DNA from: JABABV01 sp965222855
GTDB taxonomy: Bacteria; Bacillota_I; Bacilli_A; Mycoplasmatales; JABABV01
DNA: 64,000 bases
Assembly: GCA_965222855.1 (NCBI GenBank)
Contig: CBDCUL010000008.1
Coordinates: forward strand, 1 to 64,000
Reading direction: 5' to 3'
The stretch's first letter is position 1. Each line of letters opens with the position of its first letter. The notes below the pieces were generated by a model. It saw only the letters and a list, made by a program, of their open reading frames with translations, searched no databases and had not been told where the DNA came from. Of this stretch, positions 17,903 to 29,552 are shown in pieces. Made by a program: the position numbers and the translations under genes.

Positions 17903-19756
17903 ATGGCAAAAACAAAAAAAACGAAACATAAACAAAGAAACCAAGAGCTTTTAAAATCACAAATTAAGACTGTTAAATCAGAATTAATCGATGGTGTTTT
18001 AACTTATAGTAGTTCATTGACAGTTTCTGCATTAGCAGAGATTTTAAAATGTCGAATTTCTGATATTGTTAAAATATTTTTTCTACGCGGGCAAATTATT
18101 AACGTCGGAACTTTATTAGATGATGAACAAATTGAAATCATTTGTGAAAGTTTTGATTATTTAATTAATAAAGTTAAAGAAATTTCTAAAGCTAACTTTA
18201 TTGAAAGTGTTAAAATTGTCGAACATGATGATGTCTTACATAATCGTCCGCCAGTGATTACAATTATGGGCCATGTTGATCATGGAAAAACAACATTATT
18301 AGATACAATTAGAAAAAGTAAAGTTGCCGCTAGTGAGAGTGGGGGAATTACCCAACATATCGGTGCTTATCAAATTGAATATAATAAAAATTTAATTACT
18401 TTTATTGATACTCCCGGTCATGCTGCTTTTACAAATATGCGTGCTCGTGGTGCTAGTGTTACTGACATTGTTGTTATTGTTGTCGCTGCTGATGATGGTT
18501 TAAAATTACAAACTAAAGAGGCAATTGATCATGCTCGAGCTGCTAGTGTGCCGATTATTGTTTTTATAAACAAAACTGATAAACCAGCTGCTGATATTGA
18601 GCGTACTATTTCGACTGTTTCTGATTATGGTTTAATGCCGGAAGAATGAGGGGGCGACACAATTTACACTAGCGGAAGTGCTTTAAATAATGAGGGAATT
18701 GATAAATTATTAGATAATATTTTATTAGTTGCTGAGATGTGTGAATTACGTGCCAATAAAAATACGTTTGCAACTGGAATTGTTTTAGAATCACATTTAG
18801 ATAAAGGGCGTGGGCCTGTGGCAACGCTAATTGTTAAAAATGGGACTTTAAAAATTAAAGACTTTATTGTTCTTGGTGGCGTTTATGGTCGCATTCGTAA
18901 CTTATATGATGCTACTGGTAAGCAATTAAAAATTGCGCTACCATCAACACCAGTTATTGTAACTGGTCTAAGTGATGTGCCTCATGTTGGTAATAAATTT
19001 ATGGTCTTTGAAGATGCTAAATTTGGAAAAACATTAGCAAATGAGCGGAAAGATCAAAATCGTTTCTTAGAACAACGTAAAGATAGTAACGCAATTTCAT
19101 TAATGGATATTAGTAACGAACATAGTGATTCTGGTAGTGGGATTAAAACGCTAAACTTAATTATTAAAAGTGATACTAGTGGAACTGGTGAAGCGCTAGC
19201 GCAAACAATTCAAAAAATTAGTGTCAGTAATTTTAAAATAAAAATTCTGCGTTCTAGTGTTGGATCAATTACTGATTCTGATGTTATTTTAGCGAAAGCA
19301 TCACAAGCAATCATTTATGGATTTAACGTACGACCAATGTCGTCAATTACGAAATTGGCCCAAAAAGAAAAAGTTGAAATTCGTCTCCACACAATTATTT
19401 ATAAAGTAATTGAAGAGATTGAAGAAGCACTAAAAGGAATGTTAGAACCAGAATTCCAAGAAAAAGTTTTAGGTCAAGCAGAAGTTAGAGCGATTTTTAA
19501 ATTTTCAAAAATCGGGACAATTGCAGGCTGTAAAGTAAGTAGTGGATTAATTAAACGTGGTGCCGATATTCGTGTTCTACGTGATGGAGTCATCATTTAT
19601 GATGGTGAAATTGGTTCATTAAAATTTGAAAAAAATGATATCAAATCTGCCCCAGTTGGGAAAGAGTGTGGTATTACTATTAAACGCTTTAATGATATTA
19701 AAGTCGGCGATATTTTAGAAGCTTACGTTGAAGAAGAGGTGTTAGTAAATGAATAA
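17903..19756 (+). CDS. infB: Translation initiation factor IF-2
   Basis: A 617-residue IF-2 with a short N-terminal region, as is usual in Mollicutes. The IF2_N-like helix SSLTVSALAEILKCRISDIVK precedes the G domain, with G1 GHVDHGKT (from residue 123), switch II DTPGHAAF, and G4 NKTDKP in place of the commoner NKMDKP. Domain IV ends GVIIYDGEIGSLKFEKNDI. ATG 17903 is chosen over the in-frame TTG at 17885 because AAAGAGG lies between them. TGA at 18647 is Trp. The stop overlaps the rbfA start by eight bases. Confidence 0.97.
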
Positions 19757-20081
19757 CATTAAACAAAAACGTTTAGAAAAAGAAATTTCACAAATCATCT
19801 CACAAACAATTACGCGTGAATTAACTAATACAAATTTAGGATTTCCCTCAATTACCGAAGTTCGTTTAACGAACGATGGTTCTTGAGCTACTGTTTTTGT
19901 AATGTTTTTACGAGATCGCGTTAAAGGATTAGAAGCACTAAAAAATAGTAGTGGCGTATTAAGGCATGCTCTTAGCAAAAAATTATCAACTCGTATCGTG
20001 CCTCGATTAATATTTAAATTAGACAATGCAACTGAGGACGGAATGCGAATTGATAATATTTTAAATAACTTAAAAAAATAA
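19749..20081 (+). CDS. rbfA: Ribosome-binding factor A
   Basis: A 110-residue RbfA, KH-fold factor for 16S 5'-end maturation. It begins MNNIKQKRLEKEISQII with the SITEVRLTNDGSWATVFV strand pair and a C-terminal RIVPRLIFKLD, typical of the family. It overlaps infB (ATGAATAA) and closes the operon. A TGA Trp lies in GSWATV. Confidence 0.9.
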
Positions 20082-20109
20082 AATCTTGAAAGGATTTTAA
20101 AAATAAATT

Positions 20110-21285
20110 ATGAATTTTAAAAATCGTTTATTAAAAGTTCCTTATGGTTTTGGTGCAATTGCATTGGGACTTGGAACTTTAGGGAACGCTTGAAGCGCAT
20201 TTGTTAATAACAAATCATATGATATTAACTTATCATTCCAAGCTAGTTGAGTCCCATTTCTAACTGTTATCTTGAGTGGCCTATTTGTCTTATTTGTTTT
20301 AGCGCGTGTCTTTTTTCATCCTCGTGATTATGTAGCGCATTCGTTTAATATTAAGACAGCATCACATATTCCAATTATTGCTTTAACATTTATGGCATTT
20401 GCCGGAATATTTGATAATATTTCAATTGGTACTTTTTCAACTTACCATTTCGGAATAACACCATGACTTGGCGGATTCGCAATTCTGTTATGATGAATTG
20501 GTGTAATTGTCCAATTTGCGCATATGTTTATTTATGCTTATGTATTTATTACTAAAGGAAAGTTTAAAGATTTAGATGCTTCGATTTATGTTATCGTTGT
20601 TGGTCCGGCAGTAGCAACTGTTTTAGACCACACTGGCCACATTTATAGCAACTTTAGTGGTTTAGTTCACTTCTTCTGATATATATCATTAGTCGGTGCG
20701 CTATTAGCTTTCTTATTCTTAACATATCGTCATCTATTTGTGAAACCACAAACTGATTTATCATCATTCGGAATCTATTCTTCTTCAATTCCATTATTAT
20801 TTGTAACGCGTTTAGTTGCGTTTGATCATAGTTCAATTGTTGATAGCCATGGATTTTGATTATTCTTACTATTCCCATTAGGAACAGTTACAACAGTGAT
20901 AGTTTATTTATCAATGTTTAAAATTTGAAAAACAAAATTCAAACAAAATTTCTCATCATTTGCTTTCTCATTAGTAACGCAAGCATTTGCGTCAATATTA
21001 TTTGCGCAAATGTTTATCAAAAGTAGTCCCTTGCATTTTGGTACACTAGATAGCCATTTTGCCGCAGTTCTATTTATGTGAATTGGTTTAGTTGAATTAT
21101 TAATTTCAACAACTGTCTTTGTCTTCTTAATCGTTGGGTTCTTAATGATCACTTATTATTGAATGTTTACTAAGCAAGTAAGTCAAGTTAATAATTGATT
21201 CATTAAATATTTCCTAGATTACGAAATTAAAGATAATCAACCTAATTTAGTAAAACTAGATGAAGTTAAAATTACTAATAAATAA
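20110..21285 (+). CDS. TDT-family (TehA/SLAC1-like) membrane transporter
   Basis: A 391-residue protein with about ten hydrophobic helices. The beginning (VPYGFGAIALGLGTLGNAW) matches the opening of TehA/C4-dicarboxylate TDT transporters, in which Pro-Gly-containing helices line an anion pore. Further similar landmarks are the GFAILLWWIG and VGPAVATVLDHTGH segments. The substrate is unknown; family members move dicarboxylates, sulfite or chloride-like anions. The ribosome site AAAGG is unusually distant (about 18 bases). It may be read through from rbfA, 28 bases upstream, and is followed by a terminator. Confidence 0.75.
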
Positions 21286-21301
21286 TTATAGTTAAACTTA
21301 A

Positions 21302-21336
21302 AAAATAGCGCTATGCAAATGGCGCTATTTTTTTTA
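21302..21336 (+). terminator. Rho-independent terminator
   Basis: AAAATAGCGC and GCGCTATTTT stem, loop TATGCAAATG, then eight T's. Ends the nusA operon and transporter transcript. Confidence 0.9.
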
Positions 21337-21550
21337 ATGTGATTTTTGTGCACTATGTAACTAAAATTTAATTGATAATATTGGTTGAGTTAGTATTACA
21401 GCACTTTATAATAAATCATAATTAGTAAAACAAATATCAAAGTAACTAATTATCACTAATAAATTAATGCAATGTGATTATAAATTAATCAACTAATTAA
21501 TAAAAAAGAATAATGCTTTTAAATCCGGCGTTTTTTTTATTATATTAAAC

Positions 21551-21580
21551 TTGCTAAAAATAATAAAAAAAGAGTATAAT
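21551..21580 (+). promoter_or_regulatory. fruA: Promoter of fruA
   Basis: TTGCTA (21551-21556), 18-base spacer, TATAAT (21575-21580). The predicted start near 21587 leaves an untranslated leader of about 240 bases. Confidence 0.55.
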
Positions 21581-21688
21581 TAAATTGTCAAGTGTTTTTA
21601 TAACATAGGCATTGGATAAGCTTTTAACAAAAATTTAAAAATAAAAATCTTTTAAATATTGTTAAAAATTAATTCGAAGATCATTAAA

Positions 21689-21753
21689 AATGGCGATAAA
21701 TATAATTTGTGTCTTAACAGATATTTTTATGAATAATTTATGTTGTCGCTATT
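21689..21753 (+). promoter_or_regulatory. Long-range stem in the fruA leader
   Basis: AATGGCGATAA (21689-21699) pairs with TTGTCGCTATT (21743-21753) over 11 positions including two G-U pairs, closing a 43-base loop. It is the most GC-containing element of an otherwise featureless leader, so it may be a regulatory structure. No known riboswitch consensus is recognised. Confidence 0.4.
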
Positions 21754-21826
21754 ATTTTCTATATTTACTATATCTTAATTATCACTACAATAATATTTAT
21801 AAAATTAAGAAAGGTAAAATAAATAA

Positions 21827-24592
21827 ATGCGAAAATTAATTGATAAAAATAAAATAATTATTAACGGTAATTTTCAATCTAAAACAGATATTTTTAAAAA
21901 AATTGCAGAATTAGCATTTCATAACAAAGATGCTAAAGATCAAAAAATTTTAGAAAAATCATTAATTGATAGAGAAAATCAAATCTCTACTGGATTGGAA
22001 AAAGGTTTTGCAATTCCGCACGCTATTAGTGAAACAGTAGCAGAACCAGCAATTTATATCATTACTAATAAAAATGATATAAGTTGAAAAACAATTGATA
22101 ATACTAATAAAGTAAAATACATTTTTTGTTTATTAGTTCCTAAAGGAGCAAGTGATGAACATTTAAAACTGTTAGCTGCGCTAGCTGTTAAAATGAATGA
22201 TGAAAAATTTTGTGACCTAATTAAAAAAGGGGATATTACAAAAATCATCGATACAATAAATAATATCAAATTAAAAAAAGAAACTCCTAAATCAAAATTA
22301 GTAAAATCTAAAACGGAAACAACTAGTGAAGATGAAGAATTTATTATTGGAGTTACTTCATGTGCCGCTGGAGTTGCGCATACTTATATGGCAAAAGATA
22401 AACTTGTCTCAGCTTGTGAAAAAAACGGCTGAAAATATAAGTTTGAAACGCGTGGTACAATCGGACCTGAAAACGTATTAACTAAAGCTGAGATTAAAAA
22501 AGCAACGCTTGTTGTGATTGCTTCTGATTTAGCATTAGATATGAATCAATTTAAAGGTAAAAAAATTATTGAAGTTAGTACTAATGATGCAATTCGTAGT
22601 GCTGAAAAAATTATTAAAAAAGGTTTAGCAAGTAAGCAAAAACCTGATCAAAATAATACTAGTGGTAATAGTGATGATGATAATATGATCTTTAATTTAT
22701 CATCAAAAAATAAAAACCCAGTCATGAAAGCGCTAATGACGGCGATTGGGTACATGATTCCCATAACAATTACTGGGGGAATCTTGATGGCAATTCCAGA
22801 TGTTATTGCTGCTAGTGGAAAAGGTCATTGACATTTTCCGAATAGTTTTGTTGCTGGATGGTTCCAAGTTGGGGCAATCGGTTTAAAATTAATGTTGCCA
22901 ATTTTTGCAATGTATTTAGCTTTTGCGATTGCTGGTAGGTCCGCAATGCCTGCTGGATTAATTGGAACTTATTTAATAAATGATCCAACAATTTTAAAAA
23001 TTGCTTTACCAAAAGCAATTACTGATTTATTAGATAATTTAAATCACGGTTCGTTTAATGTTCAGGCGGGATTCTTGGGCGCCATCGCCGTAGGGTTCTT
23101 TGCTGGATATTTAGTTAAAGGTATGAAATGGGTCAATTTTCCAAAAATTCTTAAACCCGTCGTACCGATTATGATAATTCCTGTTTTATCAACATTTATT
23201 ACTTATGTATTTGTAATTTATGTAGCAGCATTACCATTAACATATATTATGAGTGAATTTTTTATTATGCTGCGTCAATCAAGCAATGCCAGTCAAATCG
23301 TATTGCCATTAATCGGAATTCTTTTTGCAGCAATGATTGCTCTAGATTTAGGTGGACCTTTCAACAAAACCGCTTTGTTAGTTGGGACCGCCATATATAC
23401 TAGTGCTCTTATTCATTCAGGTCCTTTGACAATGCCATATGCTGACATTGTCCCACAAACTGCAACACAAGCTGCTATTTCAGTTCCCCCGTTAGGAGCA
23501 TGAATGGCAACTCTGATATTTAGGAAGAAATTTTCAGTATCAGAGCGTACAACTGGTAAAGCTGCTTTCGGAATGGGAATGGTTGGAATTAGTGAAGGAG
23601 CGATTCCTTTCGCAATTACTAATCCATTACGTGCTGTAATTGCCAATGTCGTTGGTGCATCTGTTGCTGGACTAATGGTTGTTTTATTCGGTTGTCGTTT
23701 TGTAGCCGGTCTTGGTTCGCCAATCGGAACTTTTGCCGGATATATCCCAGGAAATGTTCCTTATGCAGGATGAATTATTTCTGTATTATCTGGCGCTCTC
23801 GTAACTGCTTTAATTTTCGGATTTAGTCGACCACGAGTTGTTGAATATGAAGAAGCTTATATCGTAGAACAAAATATTAAAAGAGCAGCATATCATGAAC
23901 AAGGTTTAACAACAAAATGAAGTATTTTTAAATTTAATAGTGTTAAAATATCTAAAGCTGTTGGTTATGCTGGTTTGAGTTTAATTAATCCGAAGAAGTG
24001 GTTAAGAGATCCTAACTTATTCGGTGACCCAGAAACTTACAAAATTAATAAAACCAAAAATTTTGAAATTGCATTTTTAGAAAAATATAATGTTAAAATT
24101 GAAAATTTCCAAAATATTAACGTTGGTTTTGAAGGTTTAATTGCTAAAGATGTTAGTGAAAAAGGTAAAAATCGTTTAATCAAAAGTAAAGATCGTAATA
24201 ATAACAAATTATTAAAATTAGAAGCTCACTTCAGTGAGAAAAAAACACATATTAGAGAAAAAACTGCAAATAAAATTAATAAAATTAAAAATCCGGAAAC
24301 TTACAAAATTAATAAAACCAAAAATTTTGAAATTGCATTTTTAGAAAAATATAATGTGAAAATTGAAAATTTCCAAAATATTAACGTTGGTTTTGAAGGT
24401 TTAATTGCTAAAGATGTTAGTGAAAAAGAAAAAAAACGTTTAATCAAAAGTAAAGATCGTAATAATAATAAATTATCAAAACTAGAATCTCACTTTGGTA
24501 AGAAAAAAACACATATTAGAGAAAAAACTGCAAATAAAATTAATAAAATTAAAACTCATTATCAAAAAATTCAACAAATTAAAAATAAATAA
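21827..24592 (+). CDS. fruA: Fructose-type PTS enzyme IIABC with duplicated C-terminal tail
   Basis: Imports and phosphorylates a fructose-type sugar. A 921-residue fusion: IIA (1-150) with phospho-His 65 in GFAIPHA; IIB (about 172-270) with phospho-Cys 179 in VTSCAAGVAHTYMA; IIC (about 295-680) with multiple helices and the conserved DLGGPFNKTA and ISEGAIPFAITNP segments. After residue about 735 comes a tail absent from typical FruA: an 88-residue charged unit (PETYKINKTKNFEIAFLE...) present twice in tandem, differing at only seven positions. UGG Trp codons are more frequent in the IIC part (for example 22858 and 23129) than elsewhere, where UGA dominates. Ribosome site AAGAAAGG. The substrate could be fructose or mannose-like; no fruK lies nearby. 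Confidence 0.93.
24029..24556 (+). repeat. Tandem 264-base duplication inside fruA
   Basis: Two in-frame 264-base copies (24029-24292 and 24293-24556) encode 88-residue units with 81 identical residues. Length is a multiple of three, so the frame is preserved. High identity, including at silent sites, indicates a recent duplication. Confidence 0.95.
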
Positions 24593-24603
24593 TATATCCA
24601 AAT

Positions 24604-24637
24604 AAAAAACCAGATAAAATTAATTATCTGGTTTTTT
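24604..24637. terminator. Bidirectional terminator, fruA / lipoprotein array
   Basis: AAAAAACCAGATAA and TTATCTGGTTTTTT form a 14-base stem; A and T tracts on both sides allow use by fruA (plus) and the lipoprotein gene ending at 24686 (minus). Confidence 0.9.
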
Positions 24638-24685
24638 CTTTAATCCAAAATATAAACTAGCAATTATTTATGTGAATTAACTTGT

Positions 24686-25717
24686 TTAAATTTTATAAGG
24701 CGGAAGTCAATGAATGTCACCAATGCCATGATCGCTTTTCTTGCCACCATACATTTCATGGAATCCAAATAAACCAACTCGCTGACTAGTATCAATTACC
24801 ATTTTAGCTTCAAAACTAATTCTTTGTAACGGGTCTAAAGGGCGTGTCGCAGTTCGATATGTATAAGTAGTGTTAATTGTTTGATTTGTTTTATCAATAA
24901 ATGTTTTTGTACTGTTGATAACCGGGACTTTGTTAGGGGTTTTAGACTTTATAATTAATGTTTTTGCACCATAGATAGTATTGAAAAAAATGAATAGCGT
25001 AGTTGAATAATTTAAAAAACTATAATTTGTAGTTCAATCACTAATTGAAAATTTGCAACCTGTTCAAGTTGCAATAATGTTAATTTTGTAATTAAAAGCA
25101 GGATCGGTTATTACGTTTGTATTTTGAATAATATTAACTGCTAAATCAATAGTGTGATTTTTATTATCTTCAATAAAATTAGCAGAATCGATTGTAAAGT
25201 TTCCTTTGTAATTTATATTTTGTGGCGTAGTAAAATTAATGTTTGGTAAATATTTTTTATTAATAGCATAATAATTATAAATTGTGTCTCATACTTTAAT
25301 GGCGCCACCTTGTTCAGCAACTGCTTTATAAGTATTAAAATCACTTGCTTGTTGGGTTATTCATTTAGTAAGATCATATGCTTGTTTTTTAAATAAAATT
25401 ATAAAAGAATTTTGTTTTGTAAAGTCGTTATCAGTAAAAATTAATTCAATTGAAATACTGACATTTTCTTGGACTTGAAAACCAGTTGAATTTTGTGATA
25501 AAGTTTTTGCTGTTGCTCTTGTTCAAATTTTGGGAGTTGCATTAGATACAATCTCAAATGGCGTTGCTTTTTCAGCGGCATCACTAAATTTTTTAAAACC
25601 AATGTTTGGTGGAGATGTTTTTTTATGACAGCTATCTAATATGAATGGCATTGTGCAAGTACTAATCGTACTAACCACTGTTAGTACGATGATTTTAAAT
25701 TTTGCAAATATTTTCAT
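24686..25717 (-). CDS. Lipoprotein, array member 1
   Basis: A 343-residue lipoprotein: MKIFAKFKII signal with hydrophobic core and lipobox PFILDSCHK (Cys 30). It is paralogous to the next three genes along its whole length, sharing FKKFSDAAEKATPFEIVSNATPKIW, an ENVSISIELIF strand, KYLPNINFTTP, a WTGCKFSISDWT segment and the C-terminal RVGLFGFHEMYGG...IGDIHW. AGGAGTATTTAACT precedes the ATG, identical to its paralogs. It is the most diverged copy at the lipobox (no Gly after Cys). Function unknown; surface exposure is inferred from the lipobox. Confidence 0.88.
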
Positions 25718-25739
25718 AGTTAAATACTCCTAACTTAGT

Positions 25740-25810
25740 GATATTTATTAAAATTTAATATTTAAAATTAGTTAGTTTGATATATAAAAAATTATATCAT
25801 ATGTTTATTT
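25740..25810 (-). promoter_or_regulatory. Conserved upstream block of lipoprotein 1
   Basis: About 70-100 bases before each array gene are almost identical (ACTAAGTTAGGAG near the start codon, then TTTTAATAAATAT, AAATTAGTTAG/TTTGATATAT). The block includes the ribosome site and a TATA-rich promoter-like stretch. The same block precedes array members 2, 3 and 4 at about 26965-27040, 28159-28235 and 29385-29465. Confidence 0.75.
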
Positions 25811-25852
25811 TATAATTTTATGAGTAAAAATAGTAATTAAACTATGCCATAA

Positions 25853-25887
25853 AAAAAATAGCGCTATATAAATAGCGCTATTTTTTT
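25853..25887 (-). terminator. Terminator of lipoprotein 2
   Basis: AAATAGCGCTAT and ATAGCGCTATTT stem with A and T tracts either side. Confidence 0.85.
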
Positions 25888-25915
25888 ATAAATAACAATA
25901 CCGTTAATCGCTATT

Positions 25916-26950
25916 TTAAAACTTAGAATAAGGTGGAATTCAGTGAATATCACCAACAATATTATCACTTTTCTTACCAGCATACATTTTATTATATCCA
26001 AATAAACCAAGATGTTGACTATCATCTATTACGATTTTTGCTTCAAAAGAAACTTTACGTGCTGGAGCTGATGAACTATCAGTATCAAGGTGATATGAAT
26101 AAATAACATCAACGACTTTTTTAGTTTTATCAACAGTTACTTTAATCCCAATATCCTTTTTAACAAGTATATGTGATGTAGAATTTTGAATTAATGAACG
26201 CGCAGCTAATTGAGTTTTAAAATAATTAGATGCGGTTGTTGAATATGTAGCAAAATCGTAATTGTAAGTTCAATCATTAATTGAAAATGCTCGACCACTT
26301 CAAGTGGCGATTATATTAATTGTGTATGAAAAACTTGGAAAATTAATTGGATTTTGCATTATACTTACTTGTAAATCAATAGTATGATTATCACTATTTG
26401 TAATAAACTTAGTTGAAATTATTGTTAAATTTGGTTTATAAATTGTATTTTTAGGTGTTGTAAAATTAATATTTGGTAAATATTTTTTATTAGTATCATA
26501 ATAATTATAAATTGTGCCTCAGACTTTAGCAGCACCGCCTTTTTCAGCTGCTGTTTTATAAATATTAAAATCGCCTTCTTGGTCAGTTTGTCATTGAGTA
26601 ATATTATATGCTTGATTTTTATATAAAATGCTAAAAGAATTATGTTTTGTAATTCCGTTATAAGCAAAAATTAATTCAATTGAAATACTGACATTTTCTT
26701 TGACTTGAAAACCAGTTGGAGTTGCTGATAATTGTGATGGTGTTGCTGTTGTTCAAATTTTGGGCGTCGCATTAGATACAATATCGAACGGCGTTGCTTT
26801 TTGAGCATCATCACTAAATTTTTTAAAAGTTAATTTTGGTGGCGATGTTTTTTTATGACCACAGCTATTAACTACTATAGATATAGATCCGATACTAACA
26901 ATGCTAGTCATTGCTAATAAAATAATTTTAAATTTGGACAATATTTTCAT
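25916..26950 (-). CDS. Lipoprotein, array member 2
   Basis: A 344-residue paralog. Signal MKILSKFKIILLAM, lipobox VVNSCGHK (Cys 30), then the shared FDIVSNATPKIWTTATPSQLSA block, KYLPNINFTTP, IIATWSGRAFSINDW, and the end HLGLFGYNKMYAGKKSD..VGDIHW. It is closest in its N-terminal 60 residues to member 3. Own terminator downstream and own conserved promoter block upstream, so each array gene is an independent unit. Confidence 0.88.
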
Positions 26951-27109
26951 AGTTAAATACTCCTAACTTAGTCATATTTATTAAAATTTAATATTTAAAA
27001 TTAGTTAGCTTGATATATATAAAAATTATATCATATCTTTATTTTTTGATTTGATGAGCAAAGATAATAATTAGATTGTGTTTGTGTAATAATTTTATTA
27101 GTTGGGATT

Positions 27110-28144
27110 TTAAGATTTATAATAAGGTGTTATTTGATGAATATCACCAATACCGTTATCACTTTTCTTACCACCATAAATTTTATTATATCCAAATAAA
27201 CCAAGACGTTTTATCGAATCGGTTACCATTTTTGCTTCAAATGTTAAGTTTTTAGTTGGTGTTTCATTAGTTTTAAATTCATAAGTAATATCAATTGTTT
27301 TTTTATCGTTATCAATTGTGACTTTTCCAATAACTAGATCACGAATTGAATGGATGTCATTATCGGTAGCATCTTTAATAAGTTCGCGAGCTTCTAATTT
27401 ATCTACTAAAAACATAGATAATGTCGTTGTATACGCTTTAAAATTATAATTATAAGTTCAATCACTAATTGAAAATTCTCGGCCACTTCAAGTAGCTATA
27501 AGATCAATATTGTAACTGAAAGTTGGAACTATTATTGATCCTGTACCTTGAATAATATTTACTTGTAAATCGATAGTATGTTTTTTAGCATTTTCAATAA
27601 AGGTAGTGCTATTTATACGAAAATTTGGTAAAAATTTTTGAACTTGAGGAGTTGAAAAATTAATATTAGATAAAATTTTTTCATTAGTTAAATAATAATT
27701 ATAAATTATCTTTCAAGTTTTAGCAGCGCTATCTTTTTCAGGAATTGCTTTATAAGTATTGAAATCGCTCGCTTGGTTGGTTGTTCAATTTTTAGCATCG
27801 TATATTTTATGATTGAAAAAAATTGTAAAAGAATTTTGTTTTGTAAAACCATTATCAGAAAAAATTAGTTGGATTGAAATGCTGACATTTTCCTTGATTT
27901 GGAAACCAGTTGGACTTGCCGACAATTGTGATGGTGCTGCCGTTGCTCAAATGTTTGGAGTCGCATTGGATGCAATGTCGAACGGTGTCGCTTTTTGAGC
28001 ATCATTACTAAATTTTTGAAAGTCAGATTTTGGTGCATTTGTATTTTTATGGCCACAACTATTGAGCACTATCGATATTGATCCAGCACTGATAATGCTC
28101 GTCATTGCTAATAAAATAATTTTAAATTTGGACAGTATTTTCAT
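27110..28144 (-). CDS. Lipoprotein, array member 3
   Basis: A 344-residue paralog with lipobox VLNSCGHK (Cys 30) and the shared family blocks. The centre (residues about 160-250) is diverged from its neighbours, for example QVQKFLPNFRINS and the GTGSIIVPTF stretch, whereas the N-terminus and the C-terminal RLGLFGYNKIYGGKKSD are conserved; this mosaic is expected of a gene family under diversification or recombination. No clear terminator hairpin follows it, unlike its neighbours, so it may read into member 2. Confidence 0.88.
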
Positions 28145-28278
28145 AGTTAAATACCCCTAACTTAGTCATATTTATTAAAATTTAATATTTAAAATTAGTT
28201 AACTTGATATATAAAAAATTATATCATATCTTTATTTTTTGATTTGATGAGTACAAATAGTAATTAGACTATTTTATA

Positions 28279-28314
28279 AAAAAAATAACGCTATATTGAT
28301 AACGCTATTTTTTT
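28279..28314 (-). terminator. Strand-specific terminator of lipoprotein 4
   Basis: In minus-strand RNA AAAUAGCGUUAU pairs with AUAGCGUUAUUU using two G-U pairs; on the plus strand the same positions become A-C mismatches. So the hairpin works well only for the minus-strand gene. Confidence 0.7.
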
Positions 28315-28329
28315 ATAATAATAATGCTA

Positions 28330-29370
28330 TTAATTATCAGTTGGTGATGGCGGATAAGGTGGTAATCAATGAATATCTCCAATTGTAGTACTTGTGCTTT
28401 TTCCACCATAAATTTCATTATATCCAAATAAACCAACACGTTTTAAGGAATCAGTTACCATTTTTGCTTGAAATTTTAATATTATTGTTTTTGATTCGTG
28501 TTTTCATGTATAAGTGACATCGATTGTTTTTTGAGCTTGATTAATTACTGGCTTACTAATTTTAAGATCTTCTGCATCAATAACTAAAACTCCCAATGCA
28601 TAATACATTAATGTACGGGATGCTATATCTTGTGTTAAATAAGATGATAATGTAGTAGTGTATTGTGAAAAATCATAATTTGAAGTTCAATCACTAATTG
28701 AAAATTCTCGACCGCTTCAAGTTGCGATAATGTGAATTACATAAGAGAAAGCTGGATTAATATCATGTTTTTTACCTTCTATAATAGTTACTTGTAAGTC
28801 AACAGTATGATTTTTAGCATCTTCAAAAAATGTAGTTCCATTTATAGAAAATTCTGGTTGATAATTTTTAATTTCAGAAGTAGTAAAATTGATATTTGGT
28901 AAATATTTTTTATTAGTAGCGTAATAATTATAAATTGTGCCTCAGACTTTAGCAGCTCCGCCTTTTTCAGCGGCTGTTTTATAAGCGATAAAATCACTTG
29001 CTTGATCAGCTGTTCAATTTGTAGCATCGTATCCTTTATGATTAAATAAAATTGTAAAGGGGTTGTGCTTAATAAAACTATTATCAGTAAAAATTAATTG
29101 AATTGAGATACTGACATTTTCTTTGACTTGAAAACCAGCTTTATTGGCTGATAATTGTGATGGCGTTGCCGTTGTTCAAATTTTGGGAGTCGCATTAGCA
29201 ACAATGTCGAATGGAGTTGCTTTTTCAACACTTCTCTTAAATTCATCGAAATTAATCGGATACGTTTTGTTAATTCCCCCACAGCCATTTAACATTGTTG
29301 CAACAGTGCCTAAACTCACAATGCTAGTCATAGCTAATAGGATTATTTTGAATTTTGCAAAAATTTTCAT
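28330..29370 (-). CDS. Lipoprotein, array member 4
   Basis: A 346-residue paralog and the first in transcription order. Signal MKIFAKFKIILLAM, lipobox TMLNGCGG (Cys 30), then FDEFKRSVEKATPFDIVANATPKIW and the family core, ending RVGLFGYNEIYGGKST..IGDIHWLPPYPPS. Its C-terminus carries a short extra PPSPTDN. The conserved upstream block and AGGAG ribosome site are present. Confidence 0.88.
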
Positions 29371-29552
29371 TATTAAATACTCCTAACTTAGTCATATTTA
29401 TTAAAATTTAATATTTAAAATTAGTTAGCTTGATATATAAAAAAATTATATCATATCTTTATTTTAAGTATATTTGATTAAAAGTTATTTTTAAAGCATA
29501 AAAAAATACTAATATTTAAATTAGTATTTTTAAAAAATGATTAAAATTATTG

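Larger units (their letters stand above)
21337..21826 (+). other. Intergenic and long 5' leader of fruA
   Basis: No ORF is supported. It holds a promoter (21551-21580) that would give a leader of about 240 bases, and a long-range stem at 21689-21753. The first 200 bases are AT-rich filler with a weak GC-poor hairpin near 21510-21535. Confidence 0.5.
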
